From NCBI RefSeq assembly GCF_024749045.1, contig NZ_CP087184.1, positions 1,736,001 to 1,800,000 on the forward strand: 64,000 bases of DNA, written 5' to 3'. This stretch comes from Pseudomonas sp. B21-028 (GTDB lineage: Bacteria > Pseudomonadota > Gammaproteobacteria > Pseudomonadales > Pseudomonadaceae). Of the stretch, positions 23,659 to 31,964 are shown in pieces (the first letter of the stretch is position 1; every line of letters begins with the position of its first letter). The notes under the pieces were generated by a model. It ran no database searches. It had not been told where the DNA came from and worked only from the letters and a program-made list of their open reading frames with translations. Position numbers and translations under genes: made by a program.

Positions 23659-26565
23659 ATGCAAAGCAATGTCCCAGCAGGATCGACTGCGCCGTTCAAT
23701 GAACGGGTTACCCTGGTGCTGCTCGCTCACGACCAGTCGACTGCCTTGCGGCGGGCGTTGCGTCACTACCGCGACAGTTCGCTCGCCATATTGGTGATCG
23801 ACTCATCGAGCCTGATCGACGCTGATATCACGGCAGCGTGCCCCGGTGTGCAATACCTGCACACACCCACGGCCATTGGTTTCGGCGACAAGGTTCGCCA
23901 GGCCGTTGAGCGAGTCGCCACGCCTTACCTGGCGATTGCCGATGCCGAGAGCTTCCTGCTGCCCGAAGCGCTCGAGCAGGCATTGAGTTTCCTGGAGGCG
24001 CATGCGCAATACAGTGCCTGTCAAGGCTATAGCCTGGCATTCGAGGCGCATGCCGATCGTGTTGACTATTACTTGCTTGATCGCAAAGGCTGTGAAGATT
24101 ACTCCAACGCATCGGTCGACGCCCGGCTGGCCGTGTTTGCCGAGGATTGCCCGTCCCTGGCGAATGCCCTCACACGAACTGAAACCCTACGGCGCAGTTA
24201 CGCTTTGTTGCCCGCCGGTTTTGATTCCCGGTTGCAGGAGGCTGGCCATTCTCTTGGGCTGGTGGTGGACGCAAAGGTCCGTTTGCTGGACATTCCTTAC
24301 GCTGTACACGAGCGCAGTCGCGTGGCGAAGCCACGGAACCCGGTTGGTATGGCGCTTGGTACCGAGGACTTGCGAGCAGCCGCCGAACAGGAACGCATGG
24401 GCACGATGTTGGCCGACGTCTTGGGTACGGATGCTTCGGCGCGGGAACATGTTCGAGCCATGCTCAAGAAGCTGGTCGAGCGTGCGGTGCCGCAGTCCGA
24501 GAAACTGTTCGAGTCGACCTGGGACTCCCGGCGTGGCGAACCGGTTCGGCGTTTTGAGCCGACGCAATACGTTGAGTTGCCCTTTTATAACCAGGTTTTT
24601 TTCGACGTGCTCACTTCGCTGGAGTTCCTGCTTCATGCGGCGCCAAGCGGGACGGTGCAGTTGAAGGAGCTGGAAGCCGTCATGCTCAAGCAGAAGGAAC
24701 TGTCTCGCCCCCAGCGCAACACCAGCGCCGAGCCGCTTGATGAACAGCTGGCGAGGGCTTTCTTGAGTTATGCCTTCAACCAGGATCTGGTGGAGCAGCT
24801 GTTCGAGGTCATGCAGGCCAAGGGTGACAAGCGCTACGTGCAAATGCTCCAGGCCTGGGAACCACGGCTCAAGGCGGCGGCGTTTGAAAACACCGCGAGG
24901 TTGTTCGACGCCACGCACTCCGGCCAATTGCTGCGCTGGCTCGAGGCGCGTGAACCAAGCGCCAGTGAAGCCCAGAAAGTGTCCAAATATCTGGCCGCTC
25001 GCAAAGGAGGTCCGACGTTCGGCATCTTGATCCTGGATCTGGACGCCGACATCTTCAAGATGCAGGCAACTTTCGACAGCGTGATAAATGGCTATTGCCG
25101 GGCGTTCAAGATTGTCGTGTTTACTACCGGGGACCTGCCGGCCGAGACGACGCCAAAGCAAGTCCTGCATTTTGTCAAAGTCAACGAAAGTAACTACGTC
25201 GACAAAATCAATCAGGTTATCAGCCAGAGCGATTGTGATTGGATGGTCATGGCCGAGGCCGGCGATGAATTGACGCCGGGCGGTCTGTTTCGAGCGGGTG
25301 TGGAATTGCTGGCCGCGCCACAATGCCAGGCCGTGGCAATGGATGAGTTTCAGCGCCAGCCCGACGGGACGCTGGCCGATGTCTTCCGGCCAGGGTTCAA
25401 CCTTGACTTGCTGCAAAGTTCACCGGCCTTGATGGCCCGGCATTGGCTGGTACGACGCGAGACGTTGGTCAGACTCGGCGGTTATTCGCGTGAGTTCAAG
25501 AATGCGATGGAGTTCGATCTGCTGTTGCGCCTGATCGAGCAGGATGGCCTGGAGGGGCTTGCCCACCTGGATGAGCCTCTATTGATTTGCCAGGCGCCGG
25601 CGGTGGAAGACAACGCCGACGAGCGCAGGACCCTGCTGCGTCATCTGGCGGCTCGTGGCTATCAGGCCGATGTGAGTGCGGTCGTGCCGGGTACGCATAA
25701 AATCGACTACCGCTTTGCCGAACGGCCCATGGTGTCGATCATCGTCCATGGCGCTTGCGATCTGACGCCCCTTCAACGCTGCCTGCTCAGCGTACTGCAG
25801 CGCACGCGATATCAGCGCTACGAGGTGTTGCTCTGCGCCGCTGCGGCAGACAACGCTGTGCTGCGTACCTGGCTCCAGGGGCAGGGACACCAGGCAAGTC
25901 GTATTCGCTTGTTGGATATTGAACCAGGCATGGCGACGGGCTCATTGATCAACGCGGCCAGCCAGGAGGCCAAGGGCGACTATCTGGTGACGCTGGCGGC
26001 TGACAGCGAGATAGTGAACGTCAACTGGATCGAATCACTGCTCAATCAGGCCTTGCGTCCGGAAGTCGGCGTGGTCGGTGCCAAGCTGATCGAGCGCGAT
26101 GGACGTGTCACCCAGGCGAGCCTGATCCTGGGCTTGAACGGCGAAGTCGGCTCGGCATTCGTTGGCGAATCGAAGAGTGCCAGAGGCTACATGAACAGAC
26201 TCGTCGTCGAGCAGAATTGCTCGGCGGTGTCCTTTGCCTGCCTGATGATTTCCAAGCAGTTATTCGAAGCGGCTGACGGCGTAGACAGCGGTTTGTTCGA
26301 CGAGGCCCTGGGAGATGTGGATCTTTGTCTCAGAGTCGGCCAGGCCGGTTACTTGACGGTATGGACTCCGCATGTGCAGGTCATTCAGTCCGGCGTCCTG
26401 GCGAGTACGCCACAGGCACGTGCGGCACTGCGTGAAAAGTGGTCCGGGACGTTGGCCCAGGATCGGTTCTACAACGGGAACCTGGCGTTGGAAGGCGTAG
26501 GTTTCACCCTGGGACCGGTGCGCAACGTACCCTGGACCGAATTGCTGGACGGACCTGCTGCGTAG
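23659..26565 (+). CDS. fgt2: Multidomain glycosyltransferase, probable flagellin glycosyltransferase Fgt2
   Basis: 968 aa. The ATG at 23659 is chosen because TAAGGA (23647-23652) lies 6 nt before it; the ATG at 23653 would touch the ribosome site. The N-terminal GT2-like head (about 15-250; VTLVLLAHDQSTALRRAL) has IADAESFL near residue 93. A degenerate GT2-like segment (about 450-640) and a second GT2 module (about 689-900, with AKGDYLVTLAADSEIV and LGDVDLCLRVGQAGY) are shared with the other two giant transferases. It stops just after that module and lacks their C-terminal GT-B-like domain. It is followed by a strong terminator. By synteny it is the Fgt2 counterpart of P. syringae. It may extend the glycan started by Fgt1; that order is inference. 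Confidence 0.8.
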   Translation: MQSNVPAGSTAPFNERVTLVLLAHDQSTALRRALRHYRDSSLAILVIDSSSLIDADITAACPGVQYLHTPTAIGFGDKVRQAVERVATPYLAIADAESFLLPEALEQALSFLEAHAQYSACQGYSLAFEAHADRVDYYLLDRKGCEDYSNASVDARLAVFAEDCPSLANALTRTETLRRSYALLPAGFDSRLQEAGHSLGLVVDAKVRLLDIPYAVHERSRVAKPRNPVGMALGTEDLRAAAEQERMGTMLADVLGTDASAREHVRAMLKKLVERAVPQSEKLFESTWDSRRGEPVRRFEPTQYVELPFYNQVFFDVLTSLEFLLHAAPSGTVQLKELEAVMLKQKELSRPQRNTSAEPLDEQLARAFLSYAFNQDLVEQLFEVMQAKGDKRYVQMLQAWEPRLKAAAFENTARLFDATHSGQLLRWLEAREPSASEAQKVSKYLAARKGGPTFGILILDLDADIFKMQATFDSVINGYCRAFKIVVFTTGDLPAETTPKQVLHFVKVNESNYVDKINQVISQSDCDWMVMAEAGDELTPGGLFRAGVELLAAPQCQAVAMDEFQRQPDGTLADVFRPGFNLDLLQSSPALMARHWLVRRETLVRLGGYSREFKNAMEFDLLLRLIEQDGLEGLAHLDEPLLICQAPAVEDNADERRTLLRHLAARGYQADVSAVVPGTHKIDYRFAERPMVSIIVHGACDLTPLQRCLLSVLQRTRYQRYEVLLCAAAADNAVLRTWLQGQGHQASRIRLLDIEPGMATGSLINAASQEAKGDYLVTLAADSEIVNVNWIESLLNQALRPEVGVVGAKLIERDGRVTQASLILGLNGEVGSAFVGESKSARGYMNRLVVEQNCSAVSFACLMISKQLFEAADGVDSGLFDEALGDVDLCLRVGQAGYLTVWTPHVQVIQSGVLASTPQARAALREKWSGTLAQDRFYNGNLALEGVGFTLGPVRNVPWTELLDGPAA

Positions 26566-26591
26566 CTCAAGCCGTACGAGGCTTTCCCTCA

Positions 26592-26627
26592 ACGCCGGCA
26601 GTTGAAACCTGCCGGCGTCTTTTCTTC
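26592..26627 (+). terminator. Rho-independent terminator after fgt2
   Basis: ACGCCGGCAG-TTGAAAC-CTGCCGGCGT is a perfect 10-bp stem followed by CTTTTCTTC. It ends the fgt1-fgt2 transcript 26 bp after the fgt2 stop. Confidence 0.9.
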
Positions 26628-26896
26628 TGATCACGCCGCCATCCCCAGGATTCTTATCCGGTGTCCGACACGGACTCTGGAAGTGACACGGCTTCGTTTG
26701 TCATGAAAAAATGCCCCTTCAGGACAAAACGGCGTGACGCATAGGTCATAAAGTGCATCTCCACTGTATTGTGTTCCATGGAGTGGAGGTTCGTCCGTTC
26801 GCCAGACCAGGCGGCCGCCCTTGGAAATCAACCATTTGAAGCGCCCCTGAGCTTTTGGGGGTGAACCTAGTCGCTGTTCATGATCGGGAAGCCATG
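26628..26896. other. 269-bp gene-free stretch before the KAS III homologue
   Basis: I see no convincing gene, sigma-54 site or sigma-28 site here. A small inverted repeat, GTCC-GACAC-GGAC, lies near 26664, and CCCC/GGGG can pair just before 26860. A promoter for the next gene must be here, given the strong terminator upstream, but it is not recognisable. Confidence 0.4.
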
Positions 26897-27823
26897 ATGA
26901 TTGGCATAAAAAGCATAGCGAGTTATGTGCCGACCGCTGGTGTGGATAACTACGCTCAGGGTGCCAAATTCGAGAAGGATGAGGAATTCATCCTTGGCAA
27001 GATCGGTTCGGCGTTCCTGCCGCGCAAAGGCGCGGACCAGGAAACCTCGGACCTGTGTGTCGAAGCGGTGAACGCGTTGTTCGCCAGCAATCCCGAGCTC
27101 AAGCGCGAGTCGATCGATGCGCTGATCGTCGTCACCCAGAACGGTGACGAAGAAGGATTGCCTCATACAGCAGCCATCGTACAGCACAAGCTGGGCCTGC
27201 CGACCCATGTCGCAGCGTTCGACATCTCCTTGGGCTGCTCGGGCTATGTGTACGGCATCTACGCCCTGAAAGGTTTCATGGAAGCCGCAGGGCTGAAGAA
27301 TGGCTTGTTGGTGACGGCTGATCCTTACTCGAAAATCGTCGATCCTGAAGATCGCAACACCACCATGCTATTTGGTGATGCCGCCACCGCGACGTGGATG
27401 GGCGAGGAGGCGATCTGGCAACTGGGCAAGGCGAAGTTTGGCACCGACGGTTCCGGAGCACCGCATCTGAAGGTCAGTGACGGTGTGTTTTTCATGAACG
27501 GGCGCCAGGTGTTCAACTTTGCCTTGCTAAAAGTACCGGCTCACTTGCACGAACTGCTGGGCGAGTCGTCATTGCAGCCCGGCGACATCGACGCGTTCTG
27601 CATCCACCAGGGCAGTGCGGCGATTGTCGATGCGGTGGCGCGACGTTTCGAAGACAAGCCTGAGAAATTCATCAAGGACATGGTCGAGACCGGGAATACC
27701 GTCTCCTCGAGCATTCCGTTGCTACTGGAAAAGCACGTGCTGGATGCTGACTGGAAGCGCGTGGCAATCAGTGGTTTCGGCGTGGGCCTGTCGTGGGGGT
27801 CGGCGATTCTCTATCGCGACTGA
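26897..27823 (+). CDS. 3-oxoacyl-ACP synthase III (FabH-like) homologue of the flagellin glycosylation locus
   Basis: 308 aa, thiolase fold. The Cys-His-Asn triad of KAS III enzymes is present in SLGCSGYVYG, CIHQGSAAIVDAV and ETGNTVSSSIPLLL. The ATG at 26897 is preferred because GGGAAG (26886-26891) lies 5 nt before it; the adjacent ATG at 26894 is too close. Its place between fgt2 and fliC matches orf3 of the P. syringae flagellin glycosylation island. It probably makes or transfers a short beta-keto/hydroxy acyl group used to N-acylate the glycan amino-sugar; the acyl chain is not readable from sequence. It is probably transcribed alone, bounded by terminator-like structures. Confidence 0.8.
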   Translation: MIGIKSIASYVPTAGVDNYAQGAKFEKDEEFILGKIGSAFLPRKGADQETSDLCVEAVNALFASNPELKRESIDALIVVTQNGDEEGLPHTAAIVQHKLGLPTHVAAFDISLGCSGYVYGIYALKGFMEAAGLKNGLLVTADPYSKIVDPEDRNTTMLFGDAATATWMGEEAIWQLGKAKFGTDGSGAPHLKVSDGVFFMNGRQVFNFALLKVPAHLHELLGESSLQPGDIDAFCIHQGSAAIVDAVARRFEDKPEKFIKDMVETGNTVSSSIPLLLEKHVLDADWKRVAISGFGVGLSWGSAILYRD

Positions 27824-27844
27824 TCAATCAACCTGAGATGTGAT

Positions 27845-27932
27845 GTGGGAGCGGGCTTGCCCGCGAAGGCGTCGGTAGATTCGGCACGGATACAAGCTGA
27901 CCTACCGCTTTCGCGAACAAGCCTGTTCCCAC
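27845..27932. repeat. REPIN-type inverted REP pair, copy 1
   Basis: The left arm starts GTGGGAGCGGGCTTGCCCGC and the right arm ends AACAAGCCTGTTCCCAC, an imperfect inverted pair 88 bp long. It is followed by eight T residues (27933-27940), so it can also serve as the terminator of the KAS III gene. Related pairs occur at 36291, 46321 and 51956. Confidence 0.85.
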
Positions 27933-27999
27933 TTTTTTTTGCCCGCAATTGGGTGGAGCAGGTTTTTGGCGTCATTTTTCGAGCCTTTTCCCTGAGCTA

Positions 28000-28020
28000 A
28001 CCCCTTGTTTCTCAAGGGGT
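28000..28020. other. Perfect hairpin upstream of the fliC promoter
   Basis: ACCCCTTG-TTTCT-CAAGGGGT is an 8-bp perfect stem with a 5-nt loop, 34 bp before the fliC -35 box. No T-tract follows. It may insulate fliC or be a protein-binding site. The rest of 27941-28054 is AT-rich and holds nothing else I can name. Confidence 0.45.
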
Positions 28021-28054
28021 GGCCACCTGCTAGCAAATTTTTTGAAAAAAGCCC

Positions 28055-28081
28055 TCAAGCAAGTTCCCAATCCGACGATAA
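28055..28081 (+). promoter_or_regulatory. FliA (sigma-28) promoter of fliC
   Basis: TCAAGCAA, an 11-bp spacer, then GACGATAA. This matches the TAAAG/TCAAG-N-GCCGATAA flagellar class and leaves a leader of about 73 nt before fliC. Confidence 0.8.
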
Positions 28082-28161
28082 CTATTACGAAGGTTCTCTA
28101 GGCCACACCCGGCGGTTGCCAGGGCCGGAAGCCGCAGTACCCAACCAACGAGGAATTCGTC

Positions 28162-29010
28162 ATGGCTTTAACAGTAAACACTAACGTCACATCGTTGAAC
28201 GTTCAGAAGAACCTGAACAAGGCTTCCGATGCTCTGTCCACTTCGATGACCCGCCTGTCTTCCGGCCTGAAAATCAACAGCGCCAAAGACGACGCCGCCG
28301 GCCTGCAGATCGCTACCCGTATGACCTCGCAAATCCGCGGTCAGAACATGGCGATCAAGAACGCCAACGACGGTATCTCCATGGCGCAGACCGCTGAAGG
28401 CGCGATGCAGGAGCAAACCAACATTCTGCAACGTATGCGTGAACTGGCCATCCAGTCTCGTAACGACAGCAACAGCGCAGATGACCGTATTGCTCTGAAC
28501 AAAGAGTTCTCGCAGATGAGCGATGAACTGACCCGTATCGCCAACAGCACCAACCTGAACGGCAAGAACTTGCTTGACGGTACCGCGAGCACCATGACCT
28601 TCCAGGTCGGCTCCAACAACGGTTCTGACAACCAGATCACCCTGACCCTGAGCGCCAGCTTCGACGCTGCTACTCTGGGTGTTGACTCGGCGATCACCAT
28701 CGTTGGTTCCGACAGCACTACTGCTGAAACCAACTTCTCGGCCGCCATGGACGCAATCACCAGCGCGATCGACACCATCAACAGTGCTCGTGCTGACCTC
28801 GGTGCTGCCCAGAACCGTCTGAACAGCACCATCTCCAACCTGCAGAACATCAACGAAAACGCCAGTGCTGCACTGGGTCGCGTACAAGATACCGACTTCG
28901 CTGCTGAAACTGCACAACTGACCAAGCAGCAGACTCTGCAGCAAGCGTCTACCTCGGTTCTGGCGCAGGCCAACCAACTGCCATCCGCTGTACTGAAGCT
29001 GCTTCAGTAA
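28162..29010 (+). CDS. fliC: Flagellin FliC
   Basis: 282 aa, a short Pseudomonas flagellin. The conserved D0/D1 N-terminus ([20 protein letters not shown]) and C-terminus ([20 protein letters not shown], ending [10 protein letters not shown]) flank a small Ser/Thr-rich middle (about 140-205) with no large D2/D3 domain. It is exported and polymerises into the filament. The flanking fgt genes suggest O-glycosylation on the middle region, where many serines lie. The peptide corresponding to the flg22 epitope (residues 30-51) begins [16 protein letters not shown] sigma-28 promoter and the ribosome site CGAGGA precede it. Confidence 0.98.
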   Translation: MALTVNTNVTSLNVQKNLNKASDALSTSMTRLSSGLKINSAKDDAAGLQIATRMTSQIRGQNMAIKNANDGISMAQTAEGAMQEQTNILQRMRELAIQSRNDSNSADDRIALNKEFSQMSDELTRIANSTNLNGKNLLDGTASTMTFQVGSNNGSDNQITLTLSASFDAATLGVDSAITIVGSDSTTAETNFSAAMDAITSAIDTINSARADLGAAQNRLNSTISNLQNINENASAALGRVQDTDFAAETAQLTKQQTLQQASTSVLAQANQLPSAVLKLLQ

Positions 29011-29027
29011 TAGCCGGATGAGTTTTA

Positions 29028-29062
29028 GCGGGGGAGTGCGCTTGCGTGCTCTCTCGCTTTTT
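29028..29062 (+). terminator. Terminator after fliC
   Basis: GCGGGGGAG pairs with CTCTCTCGC (two G-U pairs in RNA) around a 12-nt loop and is followed by TTTTT. It likely ends most fliC transcripts, leaving a little read-through into flaG. Confidence 0.7.
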
Positions 29063-29082
29063 CCGTTCAAGAGGTGATGGAC

Positions 29083-29448
29083 ATGGATATGAGCGTGAAG
29101 CTGAACTTGTCTTATCCAGCGGCGAAGCCGGCACCTGCTGTGGCCGACAAGCCAGTGGAGAAGCCTCAAGCCGACGTTGCTGCCGTAACACCGGTCAAGC
29201 AAGCGCCTGAAGATGCTGCCGCCGAGCAGGACAAACTCAAGAAGGCCGTTCAGGAAATCGAGAAGTTCGTTCAGTCGGTAAAGCGCAATCTGGAGTTCTC
29301 TATTGATGAGCCTTCAGGCAAAGTAGTGGTCAAAGTGATTGCCAGTGGTTCCGGTGAGGTGATTCGCCAGATCCCGAACGAAGAAGTTCTGAGACTGGCC
29401 AACAGTTTGAATGATGCAAGCAGCTTGTTGTTCAGCGCTGAAGCCTGA
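29083..29448 (+). CDS. flaG: FlaG family flagellar protein
   Basis: 121 aa. The C-terminal FlaG domain reads KRNLEFSIDEPSGKVVVKVIA, then EVIRQIPNEEVLRLANSL. The N-terminal half is Ala/Pro/Lys-rich and probably flexible. FlaG proteins influence filament length in Pseudomonas. The ATG at 29083 is favoured because AAGAGG (29069-29074) lies 8 nt away; the upstream GTG 29074 and ATG 29077 overlap or crowd it. It sits between fliC and fliD as usual in the genus. Confidence 0.92.
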   Translation: MDMSVKLNLSYPAAKPAPAVADKPVEKPQADVAAVTPVKQAPEDAAAEQDKLKKAVQEIEKFVQSVKRNLEFSIDEPSGKVVVKVIASGSGEVIRQIPNEEVLRLANSLNDASSLLFSAEA

Positions 29449-29451
29449 CAA

Positions 29452-29468
29452 CCGGCACGAATTTTGTT
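29452..29468 (+). promoter_or_regulatory. Candidate sigma-54 promoter of fliD
   Basis: CCGGCACG-AATT-TTGTT keeps the consensus -24 box and spacing but has T for C in the -12 GC. It is 62 bp before fliD, which is a FleQ/RpoN target in P. aeruginosa. Confidence 0.5.
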
Positions 29469-29530
29469 GTTATGTTCTTTTGGGCGTTGTAAAGGTCAAA
29501 AGGCCGGCGACACACTGAAGGGAGTCCCAC

Positions 29531-30961
29531 ATGGCAAGTCCAATTCTACCTGGCCTGGGTCTAGGCTCTGGCCTTGATACCACTGCGATCGTCAAGGCAC
29601 TGGTCGATTCCGACAAGGCCGCCAAGCAAGGTCAGATCACCCGAGCGACGACGACGACTACCAACAGTATCTCCGGGGTAGGAACCCTGAAGTCGTTGTT
29701 GGCAGCTTTCAATACCGCCATGAAGGACTTGTCCAGCACCACGACCCCGCAATTCTCGGGTTTTGCTGCAACATCCTCGACCCCCACTGTTCTGACGGCA
29801 ACCGCCAGCAACTCTGCGGTGGGCGGTACCTATGCAATCAAGGTCGAGAATATCGCAACGGCTTCCAAGGTCACCTCGGCAGCCTTCGCCGGTGGCACTA
29901 GCAGTGCGATTCCGAGCGGTACGTTGACCATCAAGCAGAACGGCGTCGACTACAACCTCGACGTGGCGTCCGGTGCGACCCTGCAATCTGTTCGTGACGC
30001 GATCAACGCCGACACTTCGCTCAAAGCTGCTGGTTTCAGTGCCAACATTATCACCGACTCTTTCGGTTCGCGTCTGGTGCTGGGTTCAAGCACTACCGGC
30101 GCAGGTTCCGACATCTCGGTGAGCGGTATCGCGGGGTTGGAGATCGATGGGACGAACGTCGTGGGTGCCGGCGGTGCTGCGCTGACGGCCGCTTCGGCGG
30201 GCGCCATTGGTGCTCTGGCCCAGGATGCCAAGTTTTCCGTCGATGGCATGGCGCTGACCAGTAAGAGCAATACGGTCAGCACGGCGATTTCCGGATTGAC
30301 ATTGAATTTGCTCGGAGTAGCGGACGGGGGCACTTCAACCGTCACCGTGGCACCGAACAACGACGGCCTGAAAGCCTCGATCCAGAAATTCGTCGATGCC
30401 TATAACGCGATCGCCAATAGCATCACCGCGCTGACCAAGCCATCCCTCGACGCTGATGGGAAGCTGACGGTGTCGGCTAAATTGACCGGTGACGCATTGC
30501 CTCGCTCGCTGCTGGCAGCGATTCGAACGCCCTTGTCTGAAACCGGCGCTGGCGACAAGCTGACGTCTCTGGCCCAGTTGGGTATTACCACTGACCAGAA
30601 GACCGGCGCGTTGAACTTCGATACCACCAAGTTCAACACGGCGATGAACGACAAAAAGCTCAGCGGTGAAGTCCAAACGTTGTTCACGGGCACCAATGGG
30701 CTGCTGGAGCGCATGGGCAAGGCGATCGAATCTTACAGTCAGACGGGTGGAATTCTCGATCAGCGGACCTCGGCACTGAGCAGGACCCAGACCCGCCTGA
30801 AGAACGATCAGGAAGCATTGGATCGCCGGGTCGAGACCCTGACTGCCACGCTGACCAAAAAGTACAACGACATGGATACCTTGGTCGGGAAGCTGAAAGC
30901 CACTGCCAGCAACATCACCTCGATGTTCGAAGCCTTGACGGCACAGCAGAAAAACAGCTGA
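29531..30961 (+). CDS. fliD: Flagellar filament cap protein FliD (HAP2)
   Basis: 476 aa. The N-terminus ILPGLGLGSGLDTTAIVKALVDSDKA and the C-terminal coiled coil (about 410-470, RTQTRLKNDQEALDRRVETLTATLTKKY) define FliD. It is secreted, caps the growing filament and helps flagellin fold at the tip; in P. aeruginosa it also mediates mucin adhesion. It is followed by a strong terminator at 30974-31020, which separates it from fliS. Confidence 0.96.
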   Translation: MASPILPGLGLGSGLDTTAIVKALVDSDKAAKQGQITRATTTTTNSISGVGTLKSLLAAFNTAMKDLSSTTTPQFSGFAATSSTPTVLTATASNSAVGGTYAIKVENIATASKVTSAAFAGGTSSAIPSGTLTIKQNGVDYNLDVASGATLQSVRDAINADTSLKAAGFSANIITDSFGSRLVLGSSTTGAGSDISVSGIAGLEIDGTNVVGAGGAALTAASAGAIGALAQDAKFSVDGMALTSKSNTVSTAISGLTLNLLGVADGGTSTVTVAPNNDGLKASIQKFVDAYNAIANSITALTKPSLDADGKLTVSAKLTGDALPRSLLAAIRTPLSETGAGDKLTSLAQLGITTDQKTGALNFDTTKFNTAMNDKKLSGEVQTLFTGTNGLLERMGKAIESYSQTGGILDQRTSALSRTQTRLKNDQEALDRRVETLTATLTKKYNDMDTLVGKLKATASNITSMFEALTAQQKNS

Positions 30962-30973
30962 TTTTCGACCGAT

Positions 30974-31020
30974 GCCAAAAGCCCGGCAACGTTTGACAAC
31001 GTTCCGGGTTTTTGGCTTTT
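30974..31020 (+). terminator. Rho-independent terminator after fliD
   Basis: CCCGGCAACGTT pairs with AACGTTCCGGG (one bulged C) and is flanked by GCCAAAA and TTTTTGGC, giving a long stem with a T-run on the right side. It begins 13 bp after the fliD stop. Confidence 0.85.
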
Positions 31021-31025
31021 CAATC

Positions 31026-31052
31026 TAAAGTTTTTTGACGCGGCGTCGATAC
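31026..31052 (+). promoter_or_regulatory. FliA (sigma-28) promoter of fliS-fliT
   Basis: TAAAGTTT, an 11-bp spacer, then GTCGATAC: the -35 is the textbook FliA sequence and the -10 differs from GCCGATAA at two positions. The leader to fliS is about 33 nt. Confidence 0.75.
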
Positions 31053-31091
31053 GCTGTTTATACGAACCGAAGTTTTTTGATGAGGTAGAAC

Positions 31092-31487
31092 ATGAATCCG
31101 ATGTTAGCCCTTCGCCAATACCAGAAGATTGGCGCCCAGGCGCAAACCTCTGAAGCAAGTCCCCATCGTCTTGTGCAGATGCTCATGGAAGGCGGGCTGG
31201 ATCGTATCGCCCAGGCCAAGGGCGCGATGGAGCGCAAGGATATTGCAAACAGAGGCATTCTGATCAGCAAGGCCATCGGCATCGTCGGTGGCTTGCGCGA
31301 AGGCCTGGACCTGGAAAACCAGGCCGAGTCGGTCGCTGAATTGGATGCTCTTTACGCTTACATGATGAAGCGCCTGGCCGAAGCCAACGTGAAGGCCGAT
31401 CCGAAGATCCTCGACGAAGTCACCGATCTGCTTCGCACGGTCAAGGAAGGCTGGGATGCCATTGCCGCGCCTGGTCCGCAATTCTAA
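31092..31487 (+). CDS. fliS: Flagellin export chaperone FliS
   Basis: 131 aa, all-helical. MNPMLALRQYQKIGAQAQTSEASPHRLVQMLMEGGLDRI and KAIGIVGGLREGLD are the FliS motifs. It binds the C-terminus of newly made FliC in the cytoplasm and stops early polymerisation. The separate sigma-28 promoter lets it rise with flagellin. fliT follows after 11 bp. Confidence 0.96.
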   Translation: MNPMLALRQYQKIGAQAQTSEASPHRLVQMLMEGGLDRIAQAKGAMERKDIANRGILISKAIGIVGGLREGLDLENQAESVAELDALYAYMMKRLAEANVKADPKILDEVTDLLRTVKEGWDAIAAPGPQF

Positions 31488-31498
31488 GGGGTACTCTC

Positions 31499-31795
31499 AT
31501 GAGTCTTGTCCTGCAGCGAATCGAACAAACCCGTGATGCCTTGGTAGATGCCCTGGCCGAGCGAAACTGGGAGGCCATCGGTCAGCTGGACCTGGCTTGT
31601 CGTTCCTGCATGGAAGACGTCCTGAGCGAGTCCCAGGTGGACGAGGTGGCATTGCGGCTGAATCTTGAGGAGTTGCTGGGAGTGTATCGGCAGTTGCTGG
31701 AGGCGGCGACGGGAGAACGTCAGGCGGTCGTCGACGAGATGCAGCAGATCCATCAAGCACAAAACGCTGCAAAGGTTTACCATCTGTTCGGTTAA
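31499..31795 (+). CDS. fliT: FliT-like flagellar chaperone
   Basis: 98 aa, predicted helical throughout. Position directly after fliS, size and the pattern IEQTRDALVDALAERNWEAIGQLDLACR support FliT, the export chaperone of the FliD cap. Sequence conservation in this family is low, so the assignment rests mainly on synteny. It is co-transcribed with fliS. Confidence 0.78.
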   Translation: MSLVLQRIEQTRDALVDALAERNWEAIGQLDLACRSCMEDVLSESQVDEVALRLNLEELLGVYRQLLEAATGERQAVVDEMQQIHQAQNAAKVYHLFG

Positions 31796-31964
31796 TACTC
31801 AGTTAATCCGAACAAAGTGCGCCATAAATTTGACTGTGCACCGTTTTTTGACTTAACTAGTAGCTGTTTACAGATTTCAGGCGTCTACAGGCATGACAAG
31901 TCTGCAAGCGTCTAGCTTGCCCCCTAATTTCGGGCACTGAGTTGACTAGGGAAGTTGCTATTGC

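Noticed and set aside
26688..26706. CTGGAAGTGACACGGCT before the KAS III gene has GG-N10-GC spacing
   Set aside because: Apart from the GG and GC dinucleotides almost no consensus base is kept (CGGCT in place of TTGCT).
26631..26831. 66-codon minus-strand ORF between fgt2 and the KAS III gene
   Set aside because: Its 3' end runs into the fgt2 terminator flank, it has no recognisable domain and no clear ribosome site; probably chance in GC-rich DNA.
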